Of a stretch of DNA of 64,000 bases, positions 56,446 through 64,000 are shown one piece after another. The number at the start of each line of letters is the position of its first letter. Position 1 is the stretch's first letter. The DNA is from Enterobacter chengduensis (GTDB lineage: Bacteria; Pseudomonadota; Gammaproteobacteria; Enterobacterales; Enterobacteriaceae). The translations under genes and the position numbers were made by a program. The stretch spans positions 1,612,001 through 1,676,000 of the forward strand of contig NZ_CP043318.1 in assembly GCF_001984825.2 (NCBI RefSeq), read 5' to 3'. Under the pieces are notes generated by a model. The model saw only the letters and a program-made list of their open reading frames with translations. It made no database searches and was not told where the DNA came from.

Positions 56446-57198
56446 TTAACCTCCGCACACCTCACACCCCGGGTTGCGCATCAGCTTCATCTCGCGGAAC
56501 TGGCAGGTCATCGCGTCGTACATCACGATTTTCCCCGCTGCGGGCGTGCCGTAGTGCGCCAGCACTTTGATCGCTTCCATTGCCTGCAATGAGCCAATCA
56601 CGCCGACGAGCGGCGCCATCACGCCCGCCTCAACGCAGGTCAGCGCATTTTCGCCGAACAGGCGGCTCAGGCAGCGGTAGCAGGGTTCTCCTTCCGCGTA
56701 GGTGAAGACGCTGATTTGCCCCTCCATGCGGATTGCCGCGCCGGAAACCAGCGGGGTTTTGTGGGCAAAACAGCCCGCGTTGAGCTGGTTGCGGACGGCG
56801 ACGTTATCGGTGCAGTCCAGCACCAGGTCGTGCTGCGCAATCTGCGCCGACAGCGCGTCGTCATCCAGCATTGCGTCAATCAGGGTGAACTGAACGTGGG
56901 GGTTGATGCGCGCCAGCGCGGCCCTGGCGGATTCCACTTTTGGCTGGCCAATGGTCGCATCGCCGTGCAGCGTCTGGCGCTGCAGGTTAGACACCGATAC
57001 GGTATCAAAATCCAGCAGCGTCATTCTGCCCACGCCCGCCGCGGCAAGGTACTGCGCGGCGGCGCAGCCCAGACCGCCGAGCCCGACGACCAGCACATTG
57101 GCCGCCTTGAGCGCCTCCTGGCCCTCGAAATCAAACCCGCGCAGCACGATCTGGCGGTTGTAGCGCATCATCTCCGGGTCGCTCAGCTCCACCGTCAT
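56446..57198 (-). CDS. moeB: Molybdopterin-synthase adenylyltransferase MoeB
   Basis: 250 residues from ATG 57198. E1-like fold with ATP loop VVGLGGLGCAAAQYL (about 35-49), DFDTVSVSNLQRQ and zinc cysteines in CYRCL (about 172-175) and CEVCGG at the C-terminus. It adenylates the MoaD C-terminus in molybdenum cofactor synthesis. One base separates its start from the moeA stop, so moeAB is one operon. Confidence 0.96.
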   Translation of the reverse strand: MTVELSDPEMMRYNRQIVLRGFDFEGQEALKAANVLVVGLGGLGCAAAQYLAAAGVGRMTLLDFDTVSVSNLQRQTLHGDATIGQPKVESARAALARINPHVQFTLIDAMLDDDALSAQIAQHDLVLDCTDNVAVRNQLNAGCFAHKTPLVSGAAIRMEGQISVFTYAEGEPCYRCLSRLFGENALTCVEAGVMAPLVGVIGSLQAMEAIKVLAHYGTPAAGKIVMYDAMTCQFREMKLMRNPGCEVCGG

Positions 57199-57199
57199 G

Positions 57200-58432
57200 T
57201 CAGCCTCCGAACAGGTGGTTAAAGCGCTCGACCTCAACCCATTCGCCCGCCTCCACGTTGCCGCGCTCGCGCTCCAGCACGATAAAGCAGTTGCCCTGGC
57301 TGAAGGAGCTGAAAATGTGCGAGCCCTGGTGCCCGGTGGTGCTCACCTCGAGCTGTCCGTCCGCGCTACGTGCCAGAATGCCGCGCTGGAAATCGAGGCG
57401 GCCCGGCGATTTCTTCAGGCGCGTGGCGGCACGCACGCGCAGGCGTTCCGGCAGCGGGCTGGCGCGGTTGCCGGAAAGCTTCGCCAGCAGCGGGATCACC
57501 AGCTGGTAGAAGGTGAGCGCCGCCGACACGGGGTTACCCGGCAGGCCGCAGAACCAGCCGTGCGGGAGCTTGCCAAAGGCGAACGGCTTGCCCGGCTTGA
57601 TGGCCAGCTTCCAGAAGGCGATTTCGCCCAGCTCTTCAAGCAGGGTTTTGGTGTAATCCGCTTCGCCCACGGAGACGCCGCCGGAGCTGATGACCACGTC
57701 GGCGGATTTATCCGCCTCGATAAACGCCGCGCGCAGTTTTTCCGGATCGTCTGGAATAATCCCGAGGTTAATGACCTCGCAGCCCAGCTGCTCCAGCATC
57801 AGATGGACTGCCAGGCGGTTGGTGTCGTAAATCTGGCCGTCCTGCAGCGGCTGGCCGGGAAGCTGCAGCTCGTCGCCGGTGGAGAAAATGGCGACGCGCA
57901 CTTTTCGGATAACGTCGACGTCCGCGATGCCGAGCGAGGCCAGCACCGGCAGTTCCGCCACCGTCAGCTTCTGCCCGGCGGCAAAGACCGTCGCGCCAAG
58001 GGTGATGTCTTCGCCCGTGCGGCGGATGTTCTGGCCCGCTTTGACGCTCGCGGTAAAACGCACGCCGCCGTCGGTTTGCTCGGTCTCTTCCTGCATCACC
58101 ACAGCATCGCAGCCCGCCGGAACCGGCGCACCGGTCATGATGCGCACGCAGGTGCCCGCAGGCCATTCACCGCTAAACGGCTGGCCGGCAAAGGCTTTAC
58201 CGGCCACCGGCAGGGCATTGCCCGTCTGGAGATCCGCCAGGCGCACCGCGTAACCGTCCATCGCGGAATTATCAAACCCCGGCACGTTAAGCGGAGAGAC
58301 GATATCGCGTGCGGCAATGCGGCCAAAGCAGCGCACGAGGGGCAGCGTCTCAACGTCATTCAGCGGGGAAACTCGGTCAAGCATCTGCGTGAGTGCCGTC
58401 TCAAGCGGCATCAGTCCGGCGGTAAAATCCAT
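57200..58432 (-). CDS. moeA: Molybdopterin molybdenumtransferase MoeA
   Basis: 410 residues from ATG 58432 (GGAG, six-base spacing). Domains I-IV in order, with the signature [15 protein letters not shown] (about 52-66), [14 protein letters not shown] (about 108) and the substrate loop [14 protein letters not shown] (about 245), and SHIFSSF near the C-terminus. It inserts molybdate into adenylated molybdopterin made by MogA. First gene of moeAB, divergent from iaaA. Confidence 0.96.
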   Translation of the reverse strand: MDFTAGLMPLETALTQMLDRVSPLNDVETLPLVRCFGRIAARDIVSPLNVPGFDNSAMDGYAVRLADLQTGNALPVAGKAFAGQPFSGEWPAGTCVRIMTGAPVPAGCDAVVMQEETEQTDGGVRFTASVKAGQNIRRTGEDITLGATVFAAGQKLTVAELPVLASLGIADVDVIRKVRVAIFSTGDELQLPGQPLQDGQIYDTNRLAVHLMLEQLGCEVINLGIIPDDPEKLRAAFIEADKSADVVISSGGVSVGEADYTKTLLEELGEIAFWKLAIKPGKPFAFGKLPHGWFCGLPGNPVSAALTFYQLVIPLLAKLSGNRASPLPERLRVRAATRLKKSPGRLDFQRGILARSADGQLEVSTTGHQGSHIFSSFSQGNCFIVLERERGNVEAGEWVEVERFNHLFGG

Positions 58433-58620
58433 GGTGGGCTCCTGCGGAGTAACAACGAAAGCGTCCATTATGGCAGAAAAGTGCGGCTAACTGTATGACC
58501 CGATGGGTGTACGCTTTACATCACAGTTGCGTCTTTCTATATTCAAAAATCATCTGAAGTTTCGTCGACGATAATGATATTTATAGAAAAAGCCGCCAAT
58601 CAGGCTAACGGGTGATGCGA

Positions 58621-59559
58621 ATGGTTAACGCGGTAATCGCAATTCATGGTGGCGCCGGGGCGATCGCCCGAGCCCAGCTCGGTCCCGAGCAGGAAAAGCG
58701 CTATATCGACGCGCTGTACGCCATTGTGGAAACGGGCCAAAAAATGCTGGAAGCGGGCGAGAGCGCGCTGGATGTGGTCACCGAGGCGGTGCGCCTGCTG
58801 GAGGAGTGCCCGTTATTTAACGCGGGGATCGGGTCGGTCTTTACCCGGGATGAAACCCACGAGCTGGATGCCTGCGTGATGGACGGCGTCACCCTGAAAG
58901 CGGGGGCCGTGGCGGGCGTGAGCCGTCTGCGCAATCCGGTGCTGGCGGCGCGTCTGGTGATGGAGTCGAGCCCGCACGTGCTGCTCACGGGCACCGGGGC
59001 GGAGGCGTTTGCGTTCGAACACGGGATGGAACCGGTATCGCCGGATCTGTTTTCCACCGAGGCGCGCTATCAGCAGCTGCTGGAAGCCCGCTCCGCGGGC
59101 ATGACGCAGCTTGACCATGCTGCGCCGCTGGATGAAACCACCAAAATGGGCACGGTGGGTGCGGTGGCGCTCGATAAGGCCGGCAACCTCGCGGCGGCGA
59201 CCTCCACGGGCGGCATGACCAACAAGCTGCCCGGACGCGTCGGCGACAGCCCGCTGCCGGGCGCGGGCTGCTACGCCAATAACGCCACGGCGGCGGTGTC
59301 GTGTACCGGCACCGGAGAAGTGTTTATTCGCGCGCTTGCGGCGTACGACATCACCGCGCTGATGGATTACGGCGGATTAAGCCTGAGCGAGGCCTGCGAG
59401 CGCGTGGTGATGGAGAAACTGCCCGCGCTGGGCGGCGTCGGCGGGCTCATTGCGGTGGATCGTGAGGGCAACGTGGCCCTGCCGTTCAACAGCGAAGGCA
59501 TGTATCGCGCCTGGGGTTATGCCGGTGACGAGCCGAGCACGGGCATTTATCGTGAATAA
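58621..59559 (+). CDS. iaaA: Isoaspartyl peptidase / L-asparaginase IaaA
   Basis: 312 residues from ATG 58621, which aligns with the E. coli start ([11 protein letters not shown] against [11 protein letters not shown]); ATG 58615 is also possible. Ntn-hydrolase of the plant-type asparaginase family. Autocleavage occurs before the threonine of [11 protein letters not shown] (about 178), which becomes the nucleophile; [20 protein letters not shown] binds substrate and is here read as [10 protein letters not shown] then [10 protein letters not shown]. The C-terminus is shorter than in E. coli, ending GIYRE. First gene of the iaaA-gsiABCD operon. Confidence 0.94.
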   Translation: MVNAVIAIHGGAGAIARAQLGPEQEKRYIDALYAIVETGQKMLEAGESALDVVTEAVRLLEECPLFNAGIGSVFTRDETHELDACVMDGVTLKAGAVAGVSRLRNPVLAARLVMESSPHVLLTGTGAEAFAFEHGMEPVSPDLFSTEARYQQLLEARSAGMTQLDHAAPLDETTKMGTVGAVALDKAGNLAAATSTGGMTNKLPGRVGDSPLPGAGCYANNATAAVSCTGTGEVFIRALAAYDITALMDYGGLSLSEACERVVMEKLPALGGVGGLIAVDREGNVALPFNSEGMYRAWGYAGDEPSTGIYRE

Positions 59560-59569
59560 GGGGCCGCGC

Positions 59570-61441
59570 GTGCCGCACAGTGAAGAACTGGACACCCGCG
59601 AAGTGCTGGCTGTCCATCAGCTGAATATTGCGTTTCAGGAAGAGCGGCAGTTCATCCCCGCAGTAGAGAATTTATCGTTTACGCTCAGGCGCGGCGAGAC
59701 GCTGGCGATTGTTGGCGAGTCCGGCTCCGGGAAATCGGTCACCGCGCTGGCGCTGATGCGCCTGCTGGAACAGACGGGTGGGCAAATCAGCAGCGAGAAA
59801 ATGCTTCTGCGCCGCCGTAGCCGCGATGTCATTGATTTAAATGAGCTCAGCGGCTCGCAGATGCAGGGCGTTCGCGGGGCGGATATTGCGATGATCTTCC
59901 AGGAGCCGATGACCTCCCTGAACCCGGTGTTTGCGGTCGGGGAACAGATCGCCGAGTCCATCCGCCTGCATCAGGGGCTGAGCGGCGATGAGGCGCTCAG
60001 GGAAGCCCGTCGGATGCTGGAGCTGGTGCGCATTCCGGAGGCGCAGGCCATTCTGGGGCGCTATCCGCATCAGCTTTCCGGCGGCATGCGCCAGCGGGTG
60101 ATGATTGCCATGGCGCTCTCGTGCCGTCCAGCGGTGCTGATTGCCGATGAACCGACGACGGCGCTGGACGTGACGATTCAGGCGCAGATCCTGCAGCTCA
60201 TCAAAGTGCTGCAGCAGGAGATGGAGATGGGGGTGATCTTCATCACCCACGATATGGGCGTGGTGGCCGATATCGCCGATCGGGTGCTGGTGATGCACAA
60301 GGGCCGCGCGGTAGAAACCGGCCCGGTGGAGCAGATCTTTCACGCGCCCGTACATCCTTACACCAAAGCGCTGCTGGCGGCGGTGCCGCGCCTGGGGGCG
60401 ATGAACGGCAGCGACCTGCCGCGTCGTTTTCCGCTGATTTCTCTCGAGGCATCAGAAGTGCAGGAGGAGGAACGCGAGCAGGACACCGTGGTGCCGGGCA
60501 GGCCCATTCTGGAAGTGCGCAATCTGGTCACCCGTTTTCCGCTGCGCAGCGGCGTACTGAACCGCGTGAAGCGCGAAGTGCACGCGGTGGAAAACGTCAG
60601 TTTCGATCTCTGGCCGGGCGAAACGCTGGCGCTGGTGGGGGAGTCCGGCTGCGGTAAATCCACCACCGGGCGCGCGTTGCTCCGGCTGGTGGAATCACAG
60701 GAAGGCAGCATTACCTTTAACGGTGAGCGTATTGATACGCTGCCGGCCAGCAGGCTGCAGGCGGTGCGGCGGGATATTCAGTTCATTTTTCAGGATCCGT
60801 ATGCCTCCCTCGATCCGCGCCACACGGTGGGGTATTCGATCATGGAGCCGCTGCGGGTGCATAACCTGCTCGACGGCGACGCGGCGCAGCGTCGCGTGGC
60901 CTGGCTGCTGGAGCGCGTCGGCCTCAAGCCGGAGCACGCCTGGCGCTATCCGCACGAGTTTTCCGGCGGGCAGCGACAGCGTATCTGCATCGCCCGCGCG
61001 CTGGCGCTGAACCCGAAGGTGGTGATTGCCGATGAGTCCGTCTCGGCGCTGGACGTCTCTATCCGCGCGCAGATCATCAACTTATTACTGGATTTACAGC
61101 GGGATATGGGGATCGCCTTCCTGTTTATCTCGCACGATATGGCGGTGGTTGAGCGCATCAGCCATCGCGTGGCGGTGATGTTTATGGGGCAGATCGTGGA
61201 GATCGGGCCGCGACGAGCGGTGTTTGAGAACCCGCAGCATCCGTATACCCGCAAGCTTATCGCGGCGGTCCCGGTGGCCGATCCCGCGCATCGTCACGGC
61301 CAGCGCGTGCTGCTGCAGGATGAAATGCCGGGCAATATTCATAAACGGGGCGAGGCCGCGGAGCGCGTGATGCTGCGCGAGGTCGGTCCGGGTCATTTCG
61401 TCGCGCCTCCGCGTCAGGACAATGCTTTTTCGCGGTTATAA
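59570..61441 (+). CDS. gsiA: Glutathione ABC transporter double ATPase GsiA
   Basis: 623 residues from GTG 59570, with AAGGGG six bases upstream and exactly the E. coli length; longer readings into iaaA were rejected. Two ATPase domains: Walker A GESGSGKS (about 48) and GESGCGKS (about 360), signatures LSGGMRQR and FSGGQRQR, Walker [13 protein letters not shown] and [12 protein letters not shown] (Ser in place of Pro after the catalytic Glu region). It powers glutathione import through GsiCD. It starts 10 bases after iaaA. Confidence 0.95.
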   Translation: MPHSEELDTREVLAVHQLNIAFQEERQFIPAVENLSFTLRRGETLAIVGESGSGKSVTALALMRLLEQTGGQISSEKMLLRRRSRDVIDLNELSGSQMQGVRGADIAMIFQEPMTSLNPVFAVGEQIAESIRLHQGLSGDEALREARRMLELVRIPEAQAILGRYPHQLSGGMRQRVMIAMALSCRPAVLIADEPTTALDVTIQAQILQLIKVLQQEMEMGVIFITHDMGVVADIADRVLVMHKGRAVETGPVEQIFHAPVHPYTKALLAAVPRLGAMNGSDLPRRFPLISLEASEVQEEEREQDTVVPGRPILEVRNLVTRFPLRSGVLNRVKREVHAVENVSFDLWPGETLALVGESGCGKSTTGRALLRLVESQEGSITFNGERIDTLPASRLQAVRRDIQFIFQDPYASLDPRHTVGYSIMEPLRVHNLLDGDAAQRRVAWLLERVGLKPEHAWRYPHEFSGGQRQRICIARALALNPKVVIADESVSALDVSIRAQIINLLLDLQRDMGIAFLFISHDMAVVERISHRVAVMFMGQIVEIGPRRAVFENPQHPYTRKLIAAVPVADPAHRHGQRVLLQDEMPGNIHKRGEAAERVMLREVGPGHFVAPPRQDNAFSRL

Positions 61442-61464
61442 CTTACAACAGGCAGGAGAACACA

Positions 61465-63003
61465 ATGGTTACATTTGTAGCGCGTAGATGGTTGTTAGCC
61501 GCGAGCGTGACGGCAGCCCTGGCCGCTGCCCCCGCGTTCGCTGCCAAAGACGTGGTGGTGGCCGTCGGCTCTAATTTCACCACGCTCGATCCGTATGACG
61601 CCAACGACACGCTGTCGCAGGCGGTGGCGAAATCCTTCTATCAGGGCCTTTTCGGCCTGGATAAAGAGATGAAGCTCAAAAACGTGCTGGCGGAGGGATA
61701 CACCGTCTCCGACGACGGACTGGTGTATACCATCAAGCTCAGAACCGGCGTGAAGTTTCAGGACGGGACCGATTTCAACGCGGAGGCGGTGAAGGTTAAC
61801 CTCGATCGCGCCAGCAATCCGGAAAATAGCCTCAAGCGCTATAACCTGTATAAAAATATCGCCAAAACGGAGGTGGTCGACCCGGCGACGGTAAAAATTA
61901 CCCTGAAAGAGCCGTTCTCCGCGTTTATCAATATCCTGGCGCATCCGGCAACGGCGATGATTTCTCCTGCCGCGCTGAAGAAATACGGCAAGGAGATCGG
62001 CTTCCACCCGGTCGGTACCGGCCCGTACGAGCTGCTCACCTGGAACCAGACCGATTTTGTAAAGGTGAAGAAATTCGCGGGATACTGGCAGCAGGGGCTG
62101 CCGAAGCTGGACACCATCACCTGGCGCCCGGTGGTGGACAACAACACCCGCGCGGCGATGCTGCAAACCGGCGAGGCGCAGTTTGCCTTCCCGATCCCGT
62201 ATGAGCAGGCCGCCATTCTGCAGAAAAACAGCAAGCTGGAGCTGGTCGCCAGCCCGTCTATCATGCAGCGCTACATCAGCATGAACGTCACGCAAAAGCC
62301 GTTTGATAACCCGAAGGTGCGTGAAGCTATCAACTACGCCATCAACCGCCAGGCGCTGGTGAAGGTCGCTTTTGCGGGCTATGCCACCCCGGCGACCGGC
62401 GTGCTGCCGCCGGCGATTGCGTATGCGCAAAGCTATCAGCCGTGGCCGTACGATCCGGCCAAAGCGCGCGAGCTGCTGAAAGAGGCGGGCTTCCCGAACG
62501 GCTTCAGCACCACGCTGTGGTCGTCGCATAACCACAGTACCGCCCAGAAGGTGCTGCAGTTTACCCAGCAGCAGCTGGCGCAGGTGGGCATCAAGGTGCA
62601 GGTCACCGCGATGGATGCCGGGCAGCGTGCGGCTGAAGTGGAGGGAAAAGGGCAGAAAGAGAGCGGCGTGCGGATGTTCTACACCGGCTGGACGGCCTCG
62701 ACCGGTGAAGCCGACTGGGCGCTGTCGCCGCTGTTCGCCTCGCAGAACTGGCCGCCAACCCTGTTCAACACCGCGTTTTACAGCAATCCGCAGGTGGACA
62801 AAGACCTGGCCGATGCCCTGAAAACCACCAAACCGGAAGAGAAAGCGCGCCTCTACAAGGACGCGCAGGACATTATCTGGAAAGAGTCGCCGTGGGTGCC
62901 GCTGGTGGTGGAGAAACTGGTCTCAGCCCATAACAAAGCGCTGACCGGGTTCTACATCATGCCGGACACCGGCTTTAGCTTTGACGATGCGGATTTAAAA
63001 TAA
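61465..63003 (+). CDS. gsiB: Periplasmic glutathione-binding protein GsiB
   Basis: 512 residues, the same length as E. coli GsiB. Signal peptide ends near AAAPAFA, then [19 protein letters not shown]. Family 5 (DppA/OppA-type) solute-binding protein with [13 protein letters not shown] and the long two-lobe fold. It binds glutathione in the periplasm. AGGAG ribosome site; five bases separate it from gsiC. Confidence 0.96.
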   Translation: MVTFVARRWLLAASVTAALAAAPAFAAKDVVVAVGSNFTTLDPYDANDTLSQAVAKSFYQGLFGLDKEMKLKNVLAEGYTVSDDGLVYTIKLRTGVKFQDGTDFNAEAVKVNLDRASNPENSLKRYNLYKNIAKTEVVDPATVKITLKEPFSAFINILAHPATAMISPAALKKYGKEIGFHPVGTGPYELLTWNQTDFVKVKKFAGYWQQGLPKLDTITWRPVVDNNTRAAMLQTGEAQFAFPIPYEQAAILQKNSKLELVASPSIMQRYISMNVTQKPFDNPKVREAINYAINRQALVKVAFAGYATPATGVLPPAIAYAQSYQPWPYDPAKARELLKEAGFPNGFSTTLWSSHNHSTAQKVLQFTQQQLAQVGIKVQVTAMDAGQRAAEVEGKGQKESGVRMFYTGWTASTGEADWALSPLFASQNWPPTLFNTAFYSNPQVDKDLADALKTTKPEEKARLYKDAQDIIWKESPWVPLVVEKLVSAHNKALTGFYIMPDTGFSFDDADLK

Positions 63004-63008
63004 ACCTC

Positions 63009-63929
63009 ATGCTGAATTATGTTTGTAAACGTCTGCTGGGGCTTATCCCGACGCTGCTGATTGTGGCGGTGCTGGTGTTTTTGTTTGTCCATATGCTGCC
63101 GGGCGATCCGGCGCGTCTGGTTGCAGGGCCGGAAGCGGATGCCACCGTCATTGAGCTGGTGCGCAAGCAGCTTGGTCTTGACCAGCCGCTGTATAGGCAG
63201 TTCATCCATTATATCTGCAACGTTCTGCAGGGCGATTTCGGGATCTCGATGGTGTCGCGCCGTCCGGTGTCGGAGGATATTGCCAGCCGCTTTATGCCGA
63301 CGTTCTGGCTAACGATTGCCAGCATGAGCTGGGCGGTCGTGTTTGGGCTGGGTGCAGGGATTGTGGCGGCGGTCTGGCGCAACCGCTGGCCGGACAAGCT
63401 CGGCATGGCGCTGGCGGTCACCGGGATCTCCTTCCCGGCGTTCGCGCTGGGGATGCTGCTGATGCAGATCTTCTCCGTTGAGTTGGGCTGGCTGCCGACC
63501 GTCGGGGCGGATACCTGGCAGCACTACATCCTGCCGTCCCTGACCCTGGGGGCTGCCGTTTCGGCGGTGATGGCCCGCTTTACCCGCGCCTCGTTCGTTG
63601 ACGTGCTGAGCGAAGACTATATTCGCACCGCGCGGGCGAAAGGGGTCAGCGAGAAGTGGGTCATTCTCAAGCACGGGTTTCGCAATGCGATGATCCCGGT
63701 GGTGACGATGATGGGGCTGCAGTTTGGCTTCCTGCTGGGCGGCTCGATCGTCGTGGAAAAGGTGTTCAACTGGCCGGGGCTGGGGCGCCTGCTGGTCGAT
63801 TCCGTCGAGATGCGCGACTACCCGGTGATTCAGGCGGAAGTTCTGCTGTTCTCCCTGGAGTTTATTCTTATTAACTTAGTGGTTGACGTGCTCTACGCCG
63901 CCATCAACCCGGCCATCAGGTACAAGTAA
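63009..63929 (+). CDS. gsiC: Glutathione ABC transporter permease GsiC
   Basis: 306 residues with six membrane helices (about 10-30, 100-122, 132-155, 170-195, 230-255 and 275-298). The cytoplasmic EAA loop is [20 protein letters not shown] then GFRNAMIPV. DppB-type permease, paired with GsiD. One base separates its stop from the gsiD start. Confidence 0.95.
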   Translation: MLNYVCKRLLGLIPTLLIVAVLVFLFVHMLPGDPARLVAGPEADATVIELVRKQLGLDQPLYRQFIHYICNVLQGDFGISMVSRRPVSEDIASRFMPTFWLTIASMSWAVVFGLGAGIVAAVWRNRWPDKLGMALAVTGISFPAFALGMLLMQIFSVELGWLPTVGADTWQHYILPSLTLGAAVSAVMARFTRASFVDVLSEDYIRTARAKGVSEKWVILKHGFRNAMIPVVTMMGLQFGFLLGGSIVVEKVFNWPGLGRLLVDSVEMRDYPVIQAEVLLFSLEFILINLVVDVLYAAINPAIRYK

Positions 63930-63930
63930 G

Positions 63931-64000
63931 ATGCGATTGTTGAACTGGCGACGTCAGGCCGTGTTAAACGCGATGCCGGGGCTCAAACCGGACCATATCC
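63931..64000 (+). CDS. gsiD: Glutathione ABC transporter permease GsiD (partial, 5' end)
   Basis: Only 23 codons are in the window: MRLLNWRRQAVLNAMPGLKP followed by DHI. This matches the start of E. coli GsiD and continues the iaaA-gsiABCD operon past the window end. Confidence 0.9.
   Translation, partial: MRLLNWRRQAVLNAMPGLKPDHI

Overview
The window is a stretch of chromosome from a GC-rich member of the Enterobacteriaceae. An Enterobacter-type genome is most likely. This rests on gene order and protein similarity recalled from the family, not on a database search. The backbone follows the E. coli K-12 segment running ybhN-clsB-ybhP-ybhQ-ybhRSFG-cecR-rhlE-dinG-ybiB-ybiJ-ybiI-mcbA-rlmF-ybiO-glnQPH-dps-rhtA-ompX-opgE-mntS-mntR-ybiR-ldtB-ybiT-ybiU-ybiV-ybiW(pflF)-ybiY(pflE)-fsaA-moeB-moeA-iaaA-gsiABCD. 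It starts inside ybhN and ends at the start of gsiD. I see no tRNA, rRNA, insertion sequence, prophage or CRISPR array.

Three accessory insertions interrupt this backbone, and one pair of genes is missing. (1) A complete chaperone-usher fimbrial operon (12.3-17.7 kb, minus strand) sits between dinG and ybiB. Its transcription terminator lies inside the 3' end of dinG. (2) Between ybiR and ldtB (32.9-41.9 kb) there is a three-gene EmrAB/NodT-type efflux operon, an aldo-keto reductase, and a 6-phospho-beta-glucosidase / PTS EIIC / GntR operon preceded by twin palindromic operators. (3) Between ybiT and ybiU (44.8-49.8 kb) there is a GH31 alpha-glycosidase, an anion-type MFS transporter and a divergent LacI regulator. 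ybiX and fiu, which E. coli K-12 carries between ybiI and mcbA, are absent.

The left part (0-8.5 kb) holds envelope lipid genes and the CecR-controlled YbhGFSR exporter. The middle part (18-32 kb) mixes stress and envelope functions (ybiJ, mcbA, dps, ompX, opgE, ybiO) with nutrient import under visible control elements: glnHPQ with a sigma-54 promoter and NtrC boxes, and mntS with an MntR palindrome. The right part (49.8-64 kb) contains ybiU, the sugar phosphatase ybiV, the glycyl-radical enzyme pair pflF/pflE and the aldolase fsaA, then molybdopterin genes moeBA and the iaaA-gsiABCD glutathione/isoaspartyl peptide uptake operon.

The most interesting new signal is a nearly identical palindrome, CTTTC-ATTC-GAAAG. 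It stands in front of ybiU, in front of ybiV, and between the divergent pflE and fsaA promoters, and I found it nowhere else in the window. It suggests that the oxygenase, phosphatase, glycyl-radical enzyme and aldolase form one regulon for an unusual sugar-phosphate pathway. A second signal is a dispersed intergenic repeat, two copies of which carry their own hairpin terminator with compensatory base changes.
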